From an uncultured Collinsella sp. (GTDB lineage: Bacteria; Actinomycetota; Coriobacteriia; Coriobacteriales; Coriobacteriaceae), in NCBI GenBank assembly GCA_938023905.1, contig CALJCO010000101.1, forward strand, positions 1 to 14,582: DNA of 14,582 bases, written 5' to 3'. The notes under the pieces were generated by a model. The model was given only the letters and a program-made list of their open reading frames with translations. It did no database searches and was not told the origin of the DNA. Below are positions 7,872 through 14,582 of this stretch, in pieces; position 1 is the first letter of the stretch, and each line of letters begins with the position of its first letter. Both the position numbers and the translations under genes were made by a program.

Positions 7872-8927
7872 TCACCGGCAAATATCTTCGTAAACCATGC
7901 CAAGCCGGTTCATAAACGCCGTAAGGGAAAAGGCATCTTTTATGCGAGCTCGTCCCTGAATTCCAATCATTTCCTTGTAAGAGATATCGCTCATGAGATT
8001 CTCGAGCTTAGTGGCCAACGCATCAACATCATCAACTGGAAACATAATTCCGTCTACGCCGTCGGTAATGACTTGTGGAATACCCCCGACAGGAGTCGCA
8101 ATGGTAGCAAGTCCGTACGACATTGCCTCAAGCACGCTCATAGGCATGCCCTCATTCTTTGAAGGAAGGCAGAACATGCTACTGTTGCGAAAGGCTTCGT
8201 CTTTTTTTTCACCTTTAGCCCAGCCTATAAAGCTGCACCTGTCACCAATTCCAAGTTCATCCGCCAGTTGTTCATATGCTGGCACATCCCCGTCTCCGCC
8301 AAAGACAAAACGCGCATCGGGATGAGTCTTAAGAACGCGCTTAGCAGCGCGCAAAAGTAAATCCGGACTCTTGCGCGCATCAAGACGCCCCATGAACAAA
8401 ACCGTATTGCACGAATAATCAATAGCGTTAACCTCAGGAACGTCAACGGCGTTATGCACCACCACGATACGATCCAAGGAACAGATGTGCCTTTTTAGAA
8501 GGAATTCCTTCCACTCCTCCGACAGAACGACCACCTTTGAGCAACATTCAAAGGAATGCGAGATATCGCGTCTCTCAGCCTCGCTACATTCTTCGTCAAA
8601 CCAAACACCGAACTCGCTACCATGCAGATGGAGAAGAACGGGTTTGTTTCGAAAGAAGGCCGCCCTCATGAAGATCTTTTTTCGGCGATAGCTGCCACGA
8701 GACGCCATATGCACATGTACGAGATCGCACGCGTTGAGCCTACTGAGATATTTCATATAAGCCACAAGGGCAATGGAGAGCTTCTTGAACTTCCCGCCCT
8801 CAGCAGTTGTCGAAATGAATTCTATTGAACCTTCGTTACGATTCGACCACTTCATAATGTTGTTTTCAACCGTGGAGATGCCACCCATAGCATCAAGACT
8901 CGGGCCAATCATCAACACTTTAGGCAT
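7872..8927 (-). CDS. GT4-family glycosyltransferase
   Basis: This 351-residue GT-B-fold retaining glycosyltransferase has an N-terminal glycine-rich motif (GPSLDAMGGIST), a HLHGSEF segment in the acceptor domain, FMGRLDARKSPDLLLRA in the donor domain and the family's E-x7-E motif in EGMPMSVLEAMSYG. It adds one sugar to the lipid-linked unit. I chose the ATG at 8927 because AGGTG lies 6 nt upstream; a GTG at 8936 in the same frame is less well placed. The start overlaps the end of the ATP-grasp gene by 8 bp. Donor and linkage cannot be read from sequence. Confidence 0.9.
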   Translation of the reverse strand: MPKVLMIGPSLDAMGGISTVENNIMKWSNRNEGSIEFISTTAEGGKFKKLSIALVAYMKYLSRLNACDLVHVHMASRGSYRRKKIFMRAAFFRNKPVLLHLHGSEFGVWFDEECSEAERRDISHSFECCSKVVVLSEEWKEFLLKRHICSLDRIVVVHNAVDVPEVNAIDYSCNTVLFMGRLDARKSPDLLLRAAKRVLKTHPDARFVFGGDGDVPAYEQLADELGIGDRCSFIGWAKGEKKDEAFRNSSMFCLPSKNEGMPMSVLEAMSYGLATIATPVGGIPQVITDGVDGIMFPVDDVDALATKLENLMSDISYKEMIGIQGRARIKDAFSLTAFMNRLGMVYEDICR

Positions 8928-9873
8928 TATCAGCACCTAAAGATCTTTTAGAAGAAGGGCAAGACCAATCGCAGTACTTTTCTAAATGGGAAACAGTTGG
9001 CAAAACAAACAAATCGCCAAGCTCTCGGTCAAGTCTATCGGGTTGCTCCTCTAGAGCATAGAAGGGATCGTATCCGCCTCCGGTATAGAAAGTCATCTCG
9101 CCAAAGTAAGGTTTACCGCTAATGTTGTACCAGTCAACCCGCACGTGAGGGAAACCATCAGAGAGTTTCTCGGAAAGCTCAAGCATAAGTTCGTAGTTCT
9201 CGGGCTTTACAGTAGGCTCATGCTCAGATACCTCATGGTCGATATCGCCACGCTGCTCCCATTCAGTAGAAAAGTACTGCATTTCATGATTAGTGAAACG
9301 ATCGGCGTCCGTCTGAACAAGAGCTGCCTTACCGTCAAAACAATAGAATTTGTAATCAGTCGGAGTCGCTCTTCCAGGTTCATCAAGAAATGCTTCCGCC
9401 ACAATGCGAGGCGTGATACCGAGATAAGCCCACTCCCTGCCCTGCCAATACCAGTTTCTATGCAAGGCAACATTCAGACGTTTCTTGGCCTCAACAAAAT
9501 CAAAATTCGACTTATCCGTGCAAACAAATGTGCTCTGCGAGTCGTGAGTACATTTAAGCACAAACTTCTCCGGCAATTTATCGAGATCGATCTCTTCAGC
9601 TGCATTGAAAACACCGAAAAGTGGCACAAGATACTCGGACCCAATACGTTGTTCGACGAAAGAGCGCACGCCATATTTATCTGCGAGCTGAGTCAAAACT
9701 GGATTATGGTAGTTAAGCTTGTACCACTGCAGCTTCTCATTGAATGTCTTAGGACACTCGAAATCAGGCTCGTAATGAAGTTTGGCTTTGAAGTAGAGAC
9801 GCATATATGCCTCATCAGGAATGAAGCGCAGGTTGTTTTTAAGAGAAAGAGTAAACCTCTTTTTTAGCTTCAC
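8920..9873 (-). CDS. TupA-like ATP-grasp protein
   Basis: The 317-residue protein matches the TupA-like ATP-grasp family, which is often labelled glycosyltransferase in databases. Visible hallmarks are PKTFNEKLQWYKLN (41-54), LADKYGVRSFV (63-73), KFVLKCTHDS (103-111), DYKFYCFDG (173-181) and VRVDWYNISGKPYFGEMTF (244-262), with likely ATP/Mg residues R245, D247 and E259. ATP-grasp enzymes join a carboxylate to an amine or similar group through an acyl-phosphate. TupA itself is linked to teichuronopeptide synthesis. Since WecC in this operon supplies a uronic acid, amide formation on that carboxyl is a reasonable hypothesis. The GTG at 9873 overlaps the wecB stop (TAGTG) and uses GGAGG in the last codons of wecB. 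It is the first gene of the AT-richer block. Confidence 0.85.
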   Translation of the reverse strand: MKLKKRFTLSLKNNLRFIPDEAYMRLYFKAKLHYEPDFECPKTFNEKLQWYKLNYHNPVLTQLADKYGVRSFVEQRIGSEYLVPLFGVFNAAEEIDLDKLPEKFVLKCTHDSQSTFVCTDKSNFDFVEAKKRLNVALHRNWYWQGREWAYLGITPRIVAEAFLDEPGRATPTDYKFYCFDGKAALVQTDADRFTNHEMQYFSTEWEQRGDIDHEVSEHEPTVKPENYELMLELSEKLSDGFPHVRVDWYNISGKPYFGEMTFYTGGGYDPFYALEEQPDRLDRELGDLFVLPTVSHLEKYCDWSCPSSKRSLGADNA

Positions 9874-10970
9874 TATTTACCTCCAATAACGTCCGCAATT
9901 CGCTCACTCGCATGTCCGTCACCGTAAGGATTCGACGCATGACTCATGACCTCGTACTCGGCCTGATCGCTGAGCAGGCGGCTGAACTCGCGGTAGATCA
10001 CGTCCTCCTCGGTGCCGACGAGCTTCAGCGTGCCGGCCGCCACGCCCTCGGGGCGCTCCGTGGTGTCGCGCATGACGAGCACCGGCTTGCCCAGACTCGG
10101 GGCCTCCTCCTGGATACCGCCGGAATCGGTGAGGATGAGGTGGCTCGCGGCCATGAAGTTGTGGAAATCGAGCACCTCGAGCGGGTCGATGATGTGCAGG
10201 CGGTCGAAGCCGTCGAGCTCCTCGTGTGCCGCCTTGCGGACGAGCGGGTTCATGTGGATGGGGTAGATCGCCTTTGTGTCCGGATGCTCCTCCATCACGC
10301 GGCGGATGGCGCGGAACATGCGGTGCATGGGCTCACCCAAGTTCTCGCGGCGATGCGCCGTGATGAGGATGAGGCGGGAGCCCTCAGCCCAATCGAGCTC
10401 GGGGTGGGAGTAGCCCTCGCGCACGGTAGTGCGCAGTGCGTCGATGCCGGTGTTGCCGGTGACCCAGATCCCGGACTCGAGCTTGCCCTCGCCGAGCAGG
10501 TTCTGCTTGCTCGCCTCCGTGGGTGCGAAGTAGTACTCGCTCACGATGTCGACCGCCTGGCGGTTGAACTCCTCCGGCCAGGGGCTGTAGATGTCGTGCG
10601 TGCGCAGGCCGGCCTCCACATGCCCCACGGGGATCTGCAGGTAGAAACACGCGAGCGCCGCGGCGAAGCTGGTCGTGGTGTCGCCGTGGACCAGGACCAC
10701 GTCGGGCGTCTCGTCCTCGAGGACGGCCTTGAGCTTAAGCAGCACGTCGCACGTCACGTCGAACAGCGTCTGGCCCGGCTTCATGATCGCCAGGTCGTGG
10801 TCGGGAGTCACATCGAAGACGCGCAGAACCTGGTCCAGCATCTCGCGGTGCTGGCCGGTCACAGTCACGACGGTCTCGAACTCATCCGTACGCGCCTTGA
10901 GCTCGTTGGCGAGCGGGCACATCTTGATTGCCTCCGGGCGGGTGCCGAAGACGAGCATTACCTTCTTCAA
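9873..10970 (-). CDS. wecB: UDP-N-acetylglucosamine 2-epimerase (non-hydrolysing)
   Basis: The 365-residue protein interconverts UDP-GlcNAc and UDP-ManNAc in the cytoplasm. Motifs include FGTRPEAIKMCPL (8-20), GHVEAGLRTHD (about 137-147), LITAHRRENLG, and LTDSGGIQEEAPSLGKPVL with DTTERPEG near the C-terminus; length is normal for WecB/MnaA. The start is TTG at 10970, supported by an AGGAG 9 nt upstream in the 29-nt gap after wecC; the next in-frame ATG is four codons in. Most of the gene is very GC-rich, but the last roughly 100 bases (9873-9970) drop clearly toward the composition of the downstream genes. With wecC it forms the UDP-ManNAcA supply module. Confidence 0.95.
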   Translation of the reverse strand: MKKVMLVFGTRPEAIKMCPLANELKARTDEFETVVTVTGQHREMLDQVLRVFDVTPDHDLAIMKPGQTLFDVTCDVLLKLKAVLEDETPDVVLVHGDTTTSFAAALACFYLQIPVGHVEAGLRTHDIYSPWPEEFNRQAVDIVSEYYFAPTEASKQNLLGEGKLESGIWVTGNTGIDALRTTVREGYSHPELDWAEGSRLILITAHRRENLGEPMHRMFRAIRRVMEEHPDTKAIYPIHMNPLVRKAAHEELDGFDRLHIIDPLEVLDFHNFMAASHLILTDSGGIQEEAPSLGKPVLVMRDTTERPEGVAAGTLKLVGTEEDVIYREFSRLLSDQAEYEVMSHASNPYGDGHASERIADVIGGK

Positions 10971-10999
10971 AACGATTTCTCCTGAAGAGTCACATGGTC

Positions 11000-12217
11000 T
11001 TACAGCTTGTAGACGTTCTCTCCGTCGCCGCAGACGTTGCGCGGGTCGATAAGGACGCGCTCGCCGAAGATGCCGGGGTTGTCCGTGACCTGGGAGTGGC
11101 CGACCATCACGATCACCATCTCCAGTCCGTCCAGGAACTCATCCATAGAGTGGACCTGGCCGGGAACCTCGTCGCGCTCGACCCACGGGTCGTAGACCTT
11201 GACGGAGCCGGCGCAGAGGTGCTCGGACATGGACTCGAGCATCTGCAGCGTCGGGGACTCGCGGACGTCGTCGACGTTCTCCTTGTAGGTGAGGCCGTAG
11301 ATGCCGACCTTCGAGGCGTCCGTGATGCCGCGCTCGACCATGACCTCGTGGGCCCGGTGCATGACGTACTCGGGCATGGAGGCGTTTGTCTGCAGGGCGA
11401 GGCGGATGAAGTTGGCCGTCTCGGGGTAGTCGCCGACCAGGAACCACGGGTCGACCGGGATGCAGTGGCCGCCGACGCCCGGGCCGGGGTTGAGGATGTT
11501 CACGCGCGGGTGCTTGTTGGCGATGCGGATGACCTCGGCGACGTCCATGCCGCCGATGCGGCAGATCTTGGCGAGCTCGTTGGAGAAGGCGATGTTCACC
11601 GCGCGGAAGGTGTTCTCGACGACCTTGGTCATCTCGGCGGTGCGGATGTCGGTGACGGAGATCTCGCCCTGGCAGAAGCTGGCGTAGACCTTCGCCACGG
11701 CCTCGCCCACCTCGGGGTCGTCGGCGCCGATGGTGCGGTTGTTGTGCAGCAGCTCGTAGACCATGTTGCCCGGGATGATGCGCTCGGGGGCGTGGACGAG
11801 CCTGACGTCCTCGCGGCCGGCCTCTATGAGTAGCGGGCGAACGAAGCGGTCGATGGTGTTGGGCGAGACGGTGGACTCGACTACGAGCACGGCGCCCTCG
11901 GGCGCGACCTCGAGGACGGTCTTGCAGGCCGCCACGACGTAGCAGGGGTCGATCTTCTTGTCTAGCTTGTCGTAGGGAGTGGGGACCGAGACGATGTAGG
12001 TGTCGCAGACCTGGTAGTCGGTGGAGAACTTGATTCCGGACTTCAGGGCGTCGGCGAACAGCTCGTCCAGGCCCTCCTCCTTGAAGGTAGTCTTGCCGGC
12101 GTTGAGCGTGGCGACGAGCTCCTCGTTGTAATCCGTGCCCACGACCTCCACGCCGTGGGATGCCATCATGAGGGCGGTGGGCAGGCCGATGTAGCCGAGA
12201 CCGATAACGTTAACCAT
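11000..12217 (-). CDS. wecC: UDP-N-acetyl-D-mannosamine dehydrogenase
   Basis: This 405-residue member of the UDP-glucose/GDP-mannose dehydrogenase family oxidises UDP-ManNAc to UDP-ManNAcA with NAD+. The Rossmann motif is GLGYIGLP (6-13). Other matches are VSVPTPYD, VVESTVSP, HAPERIIPGN and the active-site GPGVGGHCIPVDPWF with catalytic C252; the C-terminal UDP-binding domain is complete. The HAPERIIPG and GHCIPVDPWF forms favour the WecC group over UDP-glucose dehydrogenase, and the wecB neighbour agrees. The ATG at 12217 uses AAAGGTG lying in the end of the preceding gene, 2 nt away from its stop. The gene is among the most GC-rich in the window. Confidence 0.93.
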   Translation of the reverse strand: MVNVIGLGYIGLPTALMMASHGVEVVGTDYNEELVATLNAGKTTFKEEGLDELFADALKSGIKFSTDYQVCDTYIVSVPTPYDKLDKKIDPCYVVAACKTVLEVAPEGAVLVVESTVSPNTIDRFVRPLLIEAGREDVRLVHAPERIIPGNMVYELLHNNRTIGADDPEVGEAVAKVYASFCQGEISVTDIRTAEMTKVVENTFRAVNIAFSNELAKICRIGGMDVAEVIRIANKHPRVNILNPGPGVGGHCIPVDPWFLVGDYPETANFIRLALQTNASMPEYVMHRAHEVMVERGITDASKVGIYGLTYKENVDDVRESPTLQMLESMSEHLCAGSVKVYDPWVERDEVPGQVHSMDEFLDGLEMVIVMVGHSQVTDNPGIFGERVLIDPRNVCGDGENVYKL

Positions 12218-12219
12218 TG

Positions 12220-12978
12220 CTATTCACCTTTCTTAGCGAACTTGTATTTATACGTGAGGGCGACGAATTTTAGGTTGCCGATGATGTAGCGTTTCCACAG
12301 CCTTCCGGGCTCCTGGATGAAGCGGTAGAACCACTCCAGGCCGTGCTTCTGCATCCACGTCGGAGCTCGGTCGGTTACGCCGGCAACAACATCGAAGCTG
12401 CCGCCGACGCCCATGACGAAGGGGATTCCGATCTGGTCGATGTACTTGTGGACCCAGTACTCTTTCTTGGGAGAGGAGAAAGCGACGAACATCATGTCGG
12501 CTCCCGAGGCGGCCATATCGGATACGATCTGGGGCTCGTCCGCCTCGGTGAAGTAGCCGTTGCGATACCCTGCGATCTGGATGCCCGGGTACCTGTCCTC
12601 GAAAATCGCTTTGACCTTGGTGACCACCTCTTCCTTCGCCCCGAAGAGGTAGATGCGGTAGCCCTTCTCGGACGCCAGCCCGACAAGCCTCTGGAACAGG
12701 TCGATGCCCGTGACGCGTTCCCCGAGAGGAACCCCCAGCTTTTTCGCCGCCCAGACGATCGAGGCGCCGTCGGCGTTGATCAGGGGGCATTCGTTGACGA
12801 TTGACGCGAGCTCGGGATCCGCCTCCATCAGGTTGAGCTTGGAGGCGTTGATTACGACATGCTGGGTCGGTACGCCCCTCGCGATGATCTTCTCGATTTC
12901 ATCCACCGTCTCGTCAAGCGAGATGGCGTTTACATACGTGTTCAGAATTGGATAACGATTGCCGGCTGACACTAGCAC
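12220..12978 (-). CDS. WecG/TagA/CpsF family glycosyltransferase (GT26)
   Basis: The 252-residue product carries the GT26 signature: NASKLNL, INADGASIVWAAK (catalytic-type aspartate D70), RVTGIDLFQ, FVAFSSPKKEYW, GVGGSFDVVAG, and the C-terminal RAPTWMQKHGLEWFYRF with EPGRLWKRY. Members add ManNAc (TagA) or ManNAcA (WecG) to an undecaprenyl-diphosphate-linked sugar. With wecB and wecC directly downstream, ManNAcA is the likelier donor, but ManNAc is not excluded. The start is GTG at 12978, overlapping the previous stop by 7 bp; a second GTG at 12972 with GGGG upstream is equally credible. The C-terminal basic, amphipathic tail is typical for membrane association. Confidence 0.9.
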   Translation of the reverse strand: MLVSAGNRYPILNTYVNAISLDETVDEIEKIIARGVPTQHVVINASKLNLMEADPELASIVNECPLINADGASIVWAAKKLGVPLGERVTGIDLFQRLVGLASEKGYRIYLFGAKEEVVTKVKAIFEDRYPGIQIAGYRNGYFTEADEPQIVSDMAASGADMMFVAFSSPKKEYWVHKYIDQIGIPFVMGVGGSFDVVAGVTDRAPTWMQKHGLEWFYRFIQEPGRLWKRYIIGNLKFVALTYKYKFAKKGE

Positions 12979-13724
12979 GCCCCGCTTCCCGTAATTACCT
13001 CGACGACAGTGAGTAGAACGATCTTGAGATCCGTGATGACGCCGCGCTTGGCTATGTACTCAAGGTCGCGCTGGACCATTCCGTCGAAACCCGTTGAATT
13101 GCGGTCCGTCACCTGCCACCAGCCGGTTATCCCGGGCTTCACGGCCAGGCGCTGCAGGTCGTACTCGGTGTACTCCGCAACCTCATTAGGCAGCGGCGGG
13201 CGCGGACCCACGACGGACATCTGGCCCAGGAATACGTTAATGAACTGCGGGAACTCGTCGATGGAGTGCTTGCGGATGAACTTCCCGATCTTGGTGACGC
13301 GGGGGTCCTCCTTCATCTTGAACATGGCGCCGGCGATCTCGTTCTGCTCCTTGAGCTCGGCGAGGCGCTCGTCGGCGTCCTTGTACATGGAGCGGAACTT
13401 CCACATGCGGAAGGTTGACAGGCTGCCGTCGGGGCGGGTCTGACCAACGCGGATCTGGCTGTAGAAGGGGCTGCCCTCGCTCTCCATGCGGATGGCCGCG
13501 GCAAGCACCAGACTCGGCACGGCAATGACGGCCAGCACGCAGCCGCTGAACACGATGTCGAACGCGCGCTTGACGGCACGGTAGGCCAGGCGCGAGTTGT
13601 CCCAGTCCATGATGGATTGCACAGCCTTATATCGACCGGTGCATTCACGCTGGTCCATAGCCTGACCAATCAGCGCTGCCCCCGCGGGCGCATTGCTCTC
13701 TGTCACTTCTTTATTAGCAGCCAC
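12972..13724 (-). CDS. initiating phosphoglycosyl transferase (WbaP/RfbP-type catalytic core)
   Basis: This monotopic bacterial sugar transferase loads a sugar-1-phosphate onto undecaprenyl phosphate, the first membrane step. KRAFDI (51-56) leads into one hydrophobic re-entrant segment (about 57-77). Then come RVGQ, the catalytic Asp-Glu pair in HSIDEFPQ (D156, E157), VVGPRPPLP (171-179) and KPGITGWWQV (197-206). It lacks the N-terminal four-helix domain of long WbaP proteins. At 250 residues from GTG 13724 it has an unusual polar 40-residue N-terminal extension. The ribosome site for that GTG is poor (AGGAAC is about 15 nt away), and MDWDNSRLAY from the ATG at 13610 is an alternative start. 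The first sugar cannot be predicted. Confidence 0.88.
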   Translation of the reverse strand: MAANKEVTESNAPAGAALIGQAMDQRECTGRYKAVQSIMDWDNSRLAYRAVKRAFDIVFSGCVLAVIAVPSLVLAAAIRMESEGSPFYSQIRVGQTRPDGSLSTFRMWKFRSMYKDADERLAELKEQNEIAGAMFKMKEDPRVTKIGKFIRKHSIDEFPQFINVFLGQMSVVGPRPPLPNEVAEYTEYDLQRLAVKPGITGWWQVTDRNSTGFDGMVQRDLEYIAKRGVITDLKIVLLTVVEVITGSGAC

Positions 13725-13736
13725 AATAAAACTTAC

Positions 13737-13762
13737 GTTCCTGTCCCCAGGAACCCCCCCCC
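13737..13762 (-). promoter_or_regulatory. G9 tract plus GNRA-capped hairpin between the antiterminator gene and the structural genes
   Basis: The 83-nt gap after the antiterminator gene contains, on the minus strand, nine G (13754-13762) running into GTTCCTG-GGGA-CAGGAAC (13737-13754). This is a perfect 7-bp stem with a GGGA (GNRA-type) loop, followed 5 nt later by TTTTATT and then the GTG start of the next gene. It could be a weak attenuator that the antiterminator lets polymerase pass, or an RNA recognition element for that protein. The long G run is also prone to slippage. Confidence 0.5.
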
Positions 13763-13807
13763 ATCTATGAATCCAAAATCAAGTAATTTGCTAGTGCAAC
13801 GTCTCCC

Positions 13808-14398
13808 TTACGTTTTGCTGGGCACGTCTAACGGAAGCAGCTCCCTAAATGTGGAGTCACCCTCGCCCACGTCTACCAGGCACCAGCGCTTATGACGGTC
13901 TATCTTCTTTACACGGGCCTCTTGCCCCACCAAGGGACCCTGCTCTATGTGCAACACGCCGTCTTCTATGCGGGCAACGCTGTTACGCACCACGCCGTCA
14001 TCGTCCAGTACGCTGCGGTACCAGTCTTGTGCATCGTCCGGCATGGGCATGTACGCCCGCTCCCTACTGCCGGCGATGCGGCAGCCAAAGCTCAACTGGG
14101 CCAGGGCCCTATCGAGCGCGGCGGCATCGTGCGTGGCGACGAAGAAGTATTCCTTGTACATAGGTTTGGTTTGGAGCGACCAGGCGCCATCCCGCTTAAA
14201 CCAGAACTCCTTTTGCATTACAAAGGCGTCTTTCATAAGCTCTTGCGGGATAATGCGGCGGACCTTTTCACAGGTCTCGCGCTCTTTTCCATGGGGGGTG
14301 TGAACCAGATACCAGCGGAGGCGGCCGTGCTGGCTGTTAGTGGTGGCGTCATAAAATGCGCCCGGCAGCTGCTCTTGGCGCCGTGCCGTCTGTTCCAT
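13808..14398 (-). CDS. NusG paralogue, LoaP/UpxY-like transcription antiterminator
   Basis: The 196-residue protein has a NusG N-terminal domain (about 28-130: RWYLVHTPHGKERETCEKV, then KPMYKEYFFVATHD) and a C-terminal KOW domain (about 150-178) with GPLVGQEARVKKIDRHKR. That last form is typical of the specialised NusG paralogues (LoaP and relatives) at the head of long polysaccharide or antibiotic operons. These bind RNA polymerase, usually recruited by an RNA hairpin, and prevent premature termination over the whole operon. The ATG at 14398 has AGGGGG about 8 nt upstream; the frame runs open 53 codons further but that part is cysteine-rich, low-quality sequence without family likeness. It is the first gene of the cluster and probably controls it, including itself. 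Confidence 0.88.
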   Translation of the reverse strand: MEQTARRQEQLPGAFYDATTNSQHGRLRWYLVHTPHGKERETCEKVRRIIPQELMKDAFVMQKEFWFKRDGAWSLQTKPMYKEYFFVATHDAAALDRALAQLSFGCRIAGSRERAYMPMPDDAQDWYRSVLDDDGVVRNSVARIEDGVLHIEQGPLVGQEARVKKIDRHKRWCLVDVGEGDSTFRELLPLDVPSKT

Positions 14399-14549
14399 GT
14401 TCTCGCCCCCTCTTTTGGCTTTGCGATGCACGCAAATGCAGGGGCGTTTAGAACAGGCTTCTCGCTCGCAGCTAGGCGCAGTCGCAAAAGTACAGGTTTT
14501 TATAGAGGGGTATGGAGATGTACCTACTGGTTGATTTCCGGTCTCAACC
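14399..14549 (-). promoter_or_regulatory. upstream leader and possible promoter region of the operon
   Basis: The region upstream of the antiterminator gene holds a TATAAA box (minus strand, 14499-14504) and a TTGAGA (14542-14547), but no pair of boxes with ideal spacing, so the promoter is not assigned firmly. Two dyads are present: GGTTGA/TCAACC with a 9-nt spacer (14529-14549), overlapping TTGAGA, and TTTGCG-ATGCA-CGCAAA (14420-14436), a 6-bp hairpin about 20 nt before the start codon. The latter would be transcribed in the leader and could take part in antiterminator recruitment or self-control. Confidence 0.35.
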
Positions 14550-14582
14550 GAACACATTGAGCTGACGGCACGCTCCCGCAGT

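Noticed and set aside
7793..7903. 37-codon extension of the GT32-like gene.
   Set aside because: The conserved family start KTIHYCWFGG follows the ATG at 7792 with AGGAG just upstream; the extension is unrelated sequence.
9912..10985. 357-codon plus-strand open frame antisense to wecB.
   Set aside because: It is a shadow of a very GC-rich gene. The minus-strand product is a clear UDP-GlcNAc 2-epimerase with a ribosome site.
10928..11833. 301-codon plus-strand open frame antisense to wecC.
   Set aside because: Repetitive Val/Asp/Leu/Ala translation, typical of the antisense of a GC-rich gene; wecC is unambiguous.
14399..14557. 53-codon N-terminal extension of the antiterminator gene.
   Set aside because: It precedes the strong AGGGGG site and the ATG at 14398, is cysteine-rich and has no likeness to the NusG N-terminal domain.
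1..14582. CRISPR arrays, tRNA or rRNA genes, transposases.
   Set aside because: No regularly spaced repeats, no cloverleaf or rRNA-like sequence, and no transposase-like reading frame were seen on either strand.

Overview
The window holds one long, one-direction (minus-strand) gene cluster for a surface polysaccharide (capsule or exopolysaccharide type, Wzx/Wzy-dependent). It runs from a NusG-type antiterminator gene at the right end (about 14.4 kb) to a clear intrinsic terminator near the left end (725-756). The backbone genes are GC-rich, Shine-Dalgarno sites are strong, and GTG and TTG starts are common. Together with the protein types this suggests a high-GC Gram-positive, most likely a gut actinomycete of the Coriobacteriia (Collinsella/Olsenella-like). 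That placement is inferred from style and was not confirmed by any search.

Layout in transcription order (right to left). (1) GC-rich proximal block, 14.4-9.9 kb: a LoaP/UpxY-like NusG paralogue; a short leader with a G9 tract and a GNRA-capped hairpin; a phosphoglycosyl transferase (initiating enzyme); a WecG/TagA/CpsF transferase; UDP-ManNAc dehydrogenase (WecC); UDP-GlcNAc 2-epimerase (WecB). (2) AT-richer distal block, 9.9-0.85 kb: a TupA-like ATP-grasp protein, a GT4 glycosyltransferase, a GT32-like glycosyltransferase, a serine-acetyltransferase-like acyltransferase, a polysaccharide pyruvyl transferase, a Wzx-type flippase, a Wzy/O-antigen-ligase-type polymerase, an FrhB/F420-dehydrogenase-beta-like iron-sulfur protein and a second hexapeptide acetyltransferase. 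(3) Left flank, 1-846: the operon terminator, an inverted repeat, a decayed membrane-protein reading frame and a 30-nt near-perfect palindrome, with no intact gene that I can support.

How the parts fit (inference from families): WecB and WecC convert UDP-GlcNAc to UDP-ManNAc and then UDP-ManNAcA. The phosphoglycosyl transferase loads the first sugar on undecaprenyl phosphate, and the WecG-family enzyme adds ManNAc or ManNAcA. The GT4 and GT32-like enzymes extend the unit to about four sugars. The unit may be decorated by two acetyltransferases, a pyruvyl transferase and possibly an amide bond made by the ATP-grasp protein on the uronic acid. Wzx flips it and Wzy polymerises it. No chain-length regulator, kinase or LCP-type ligase is present, so these must lie elsewhere.

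The most notable signals are the LoaP-like gene with its downstream hairpin, the sharp base-composition break inside the 3' end of wecB (a fixed-to-variable cassette boundary), the pairing of uronic-acid synthesis with a TupA-like ATP-grasp enzyme, an atypical DxD motif in the GT32-like enzyme, and the decayed, palindrome-flanked left border.
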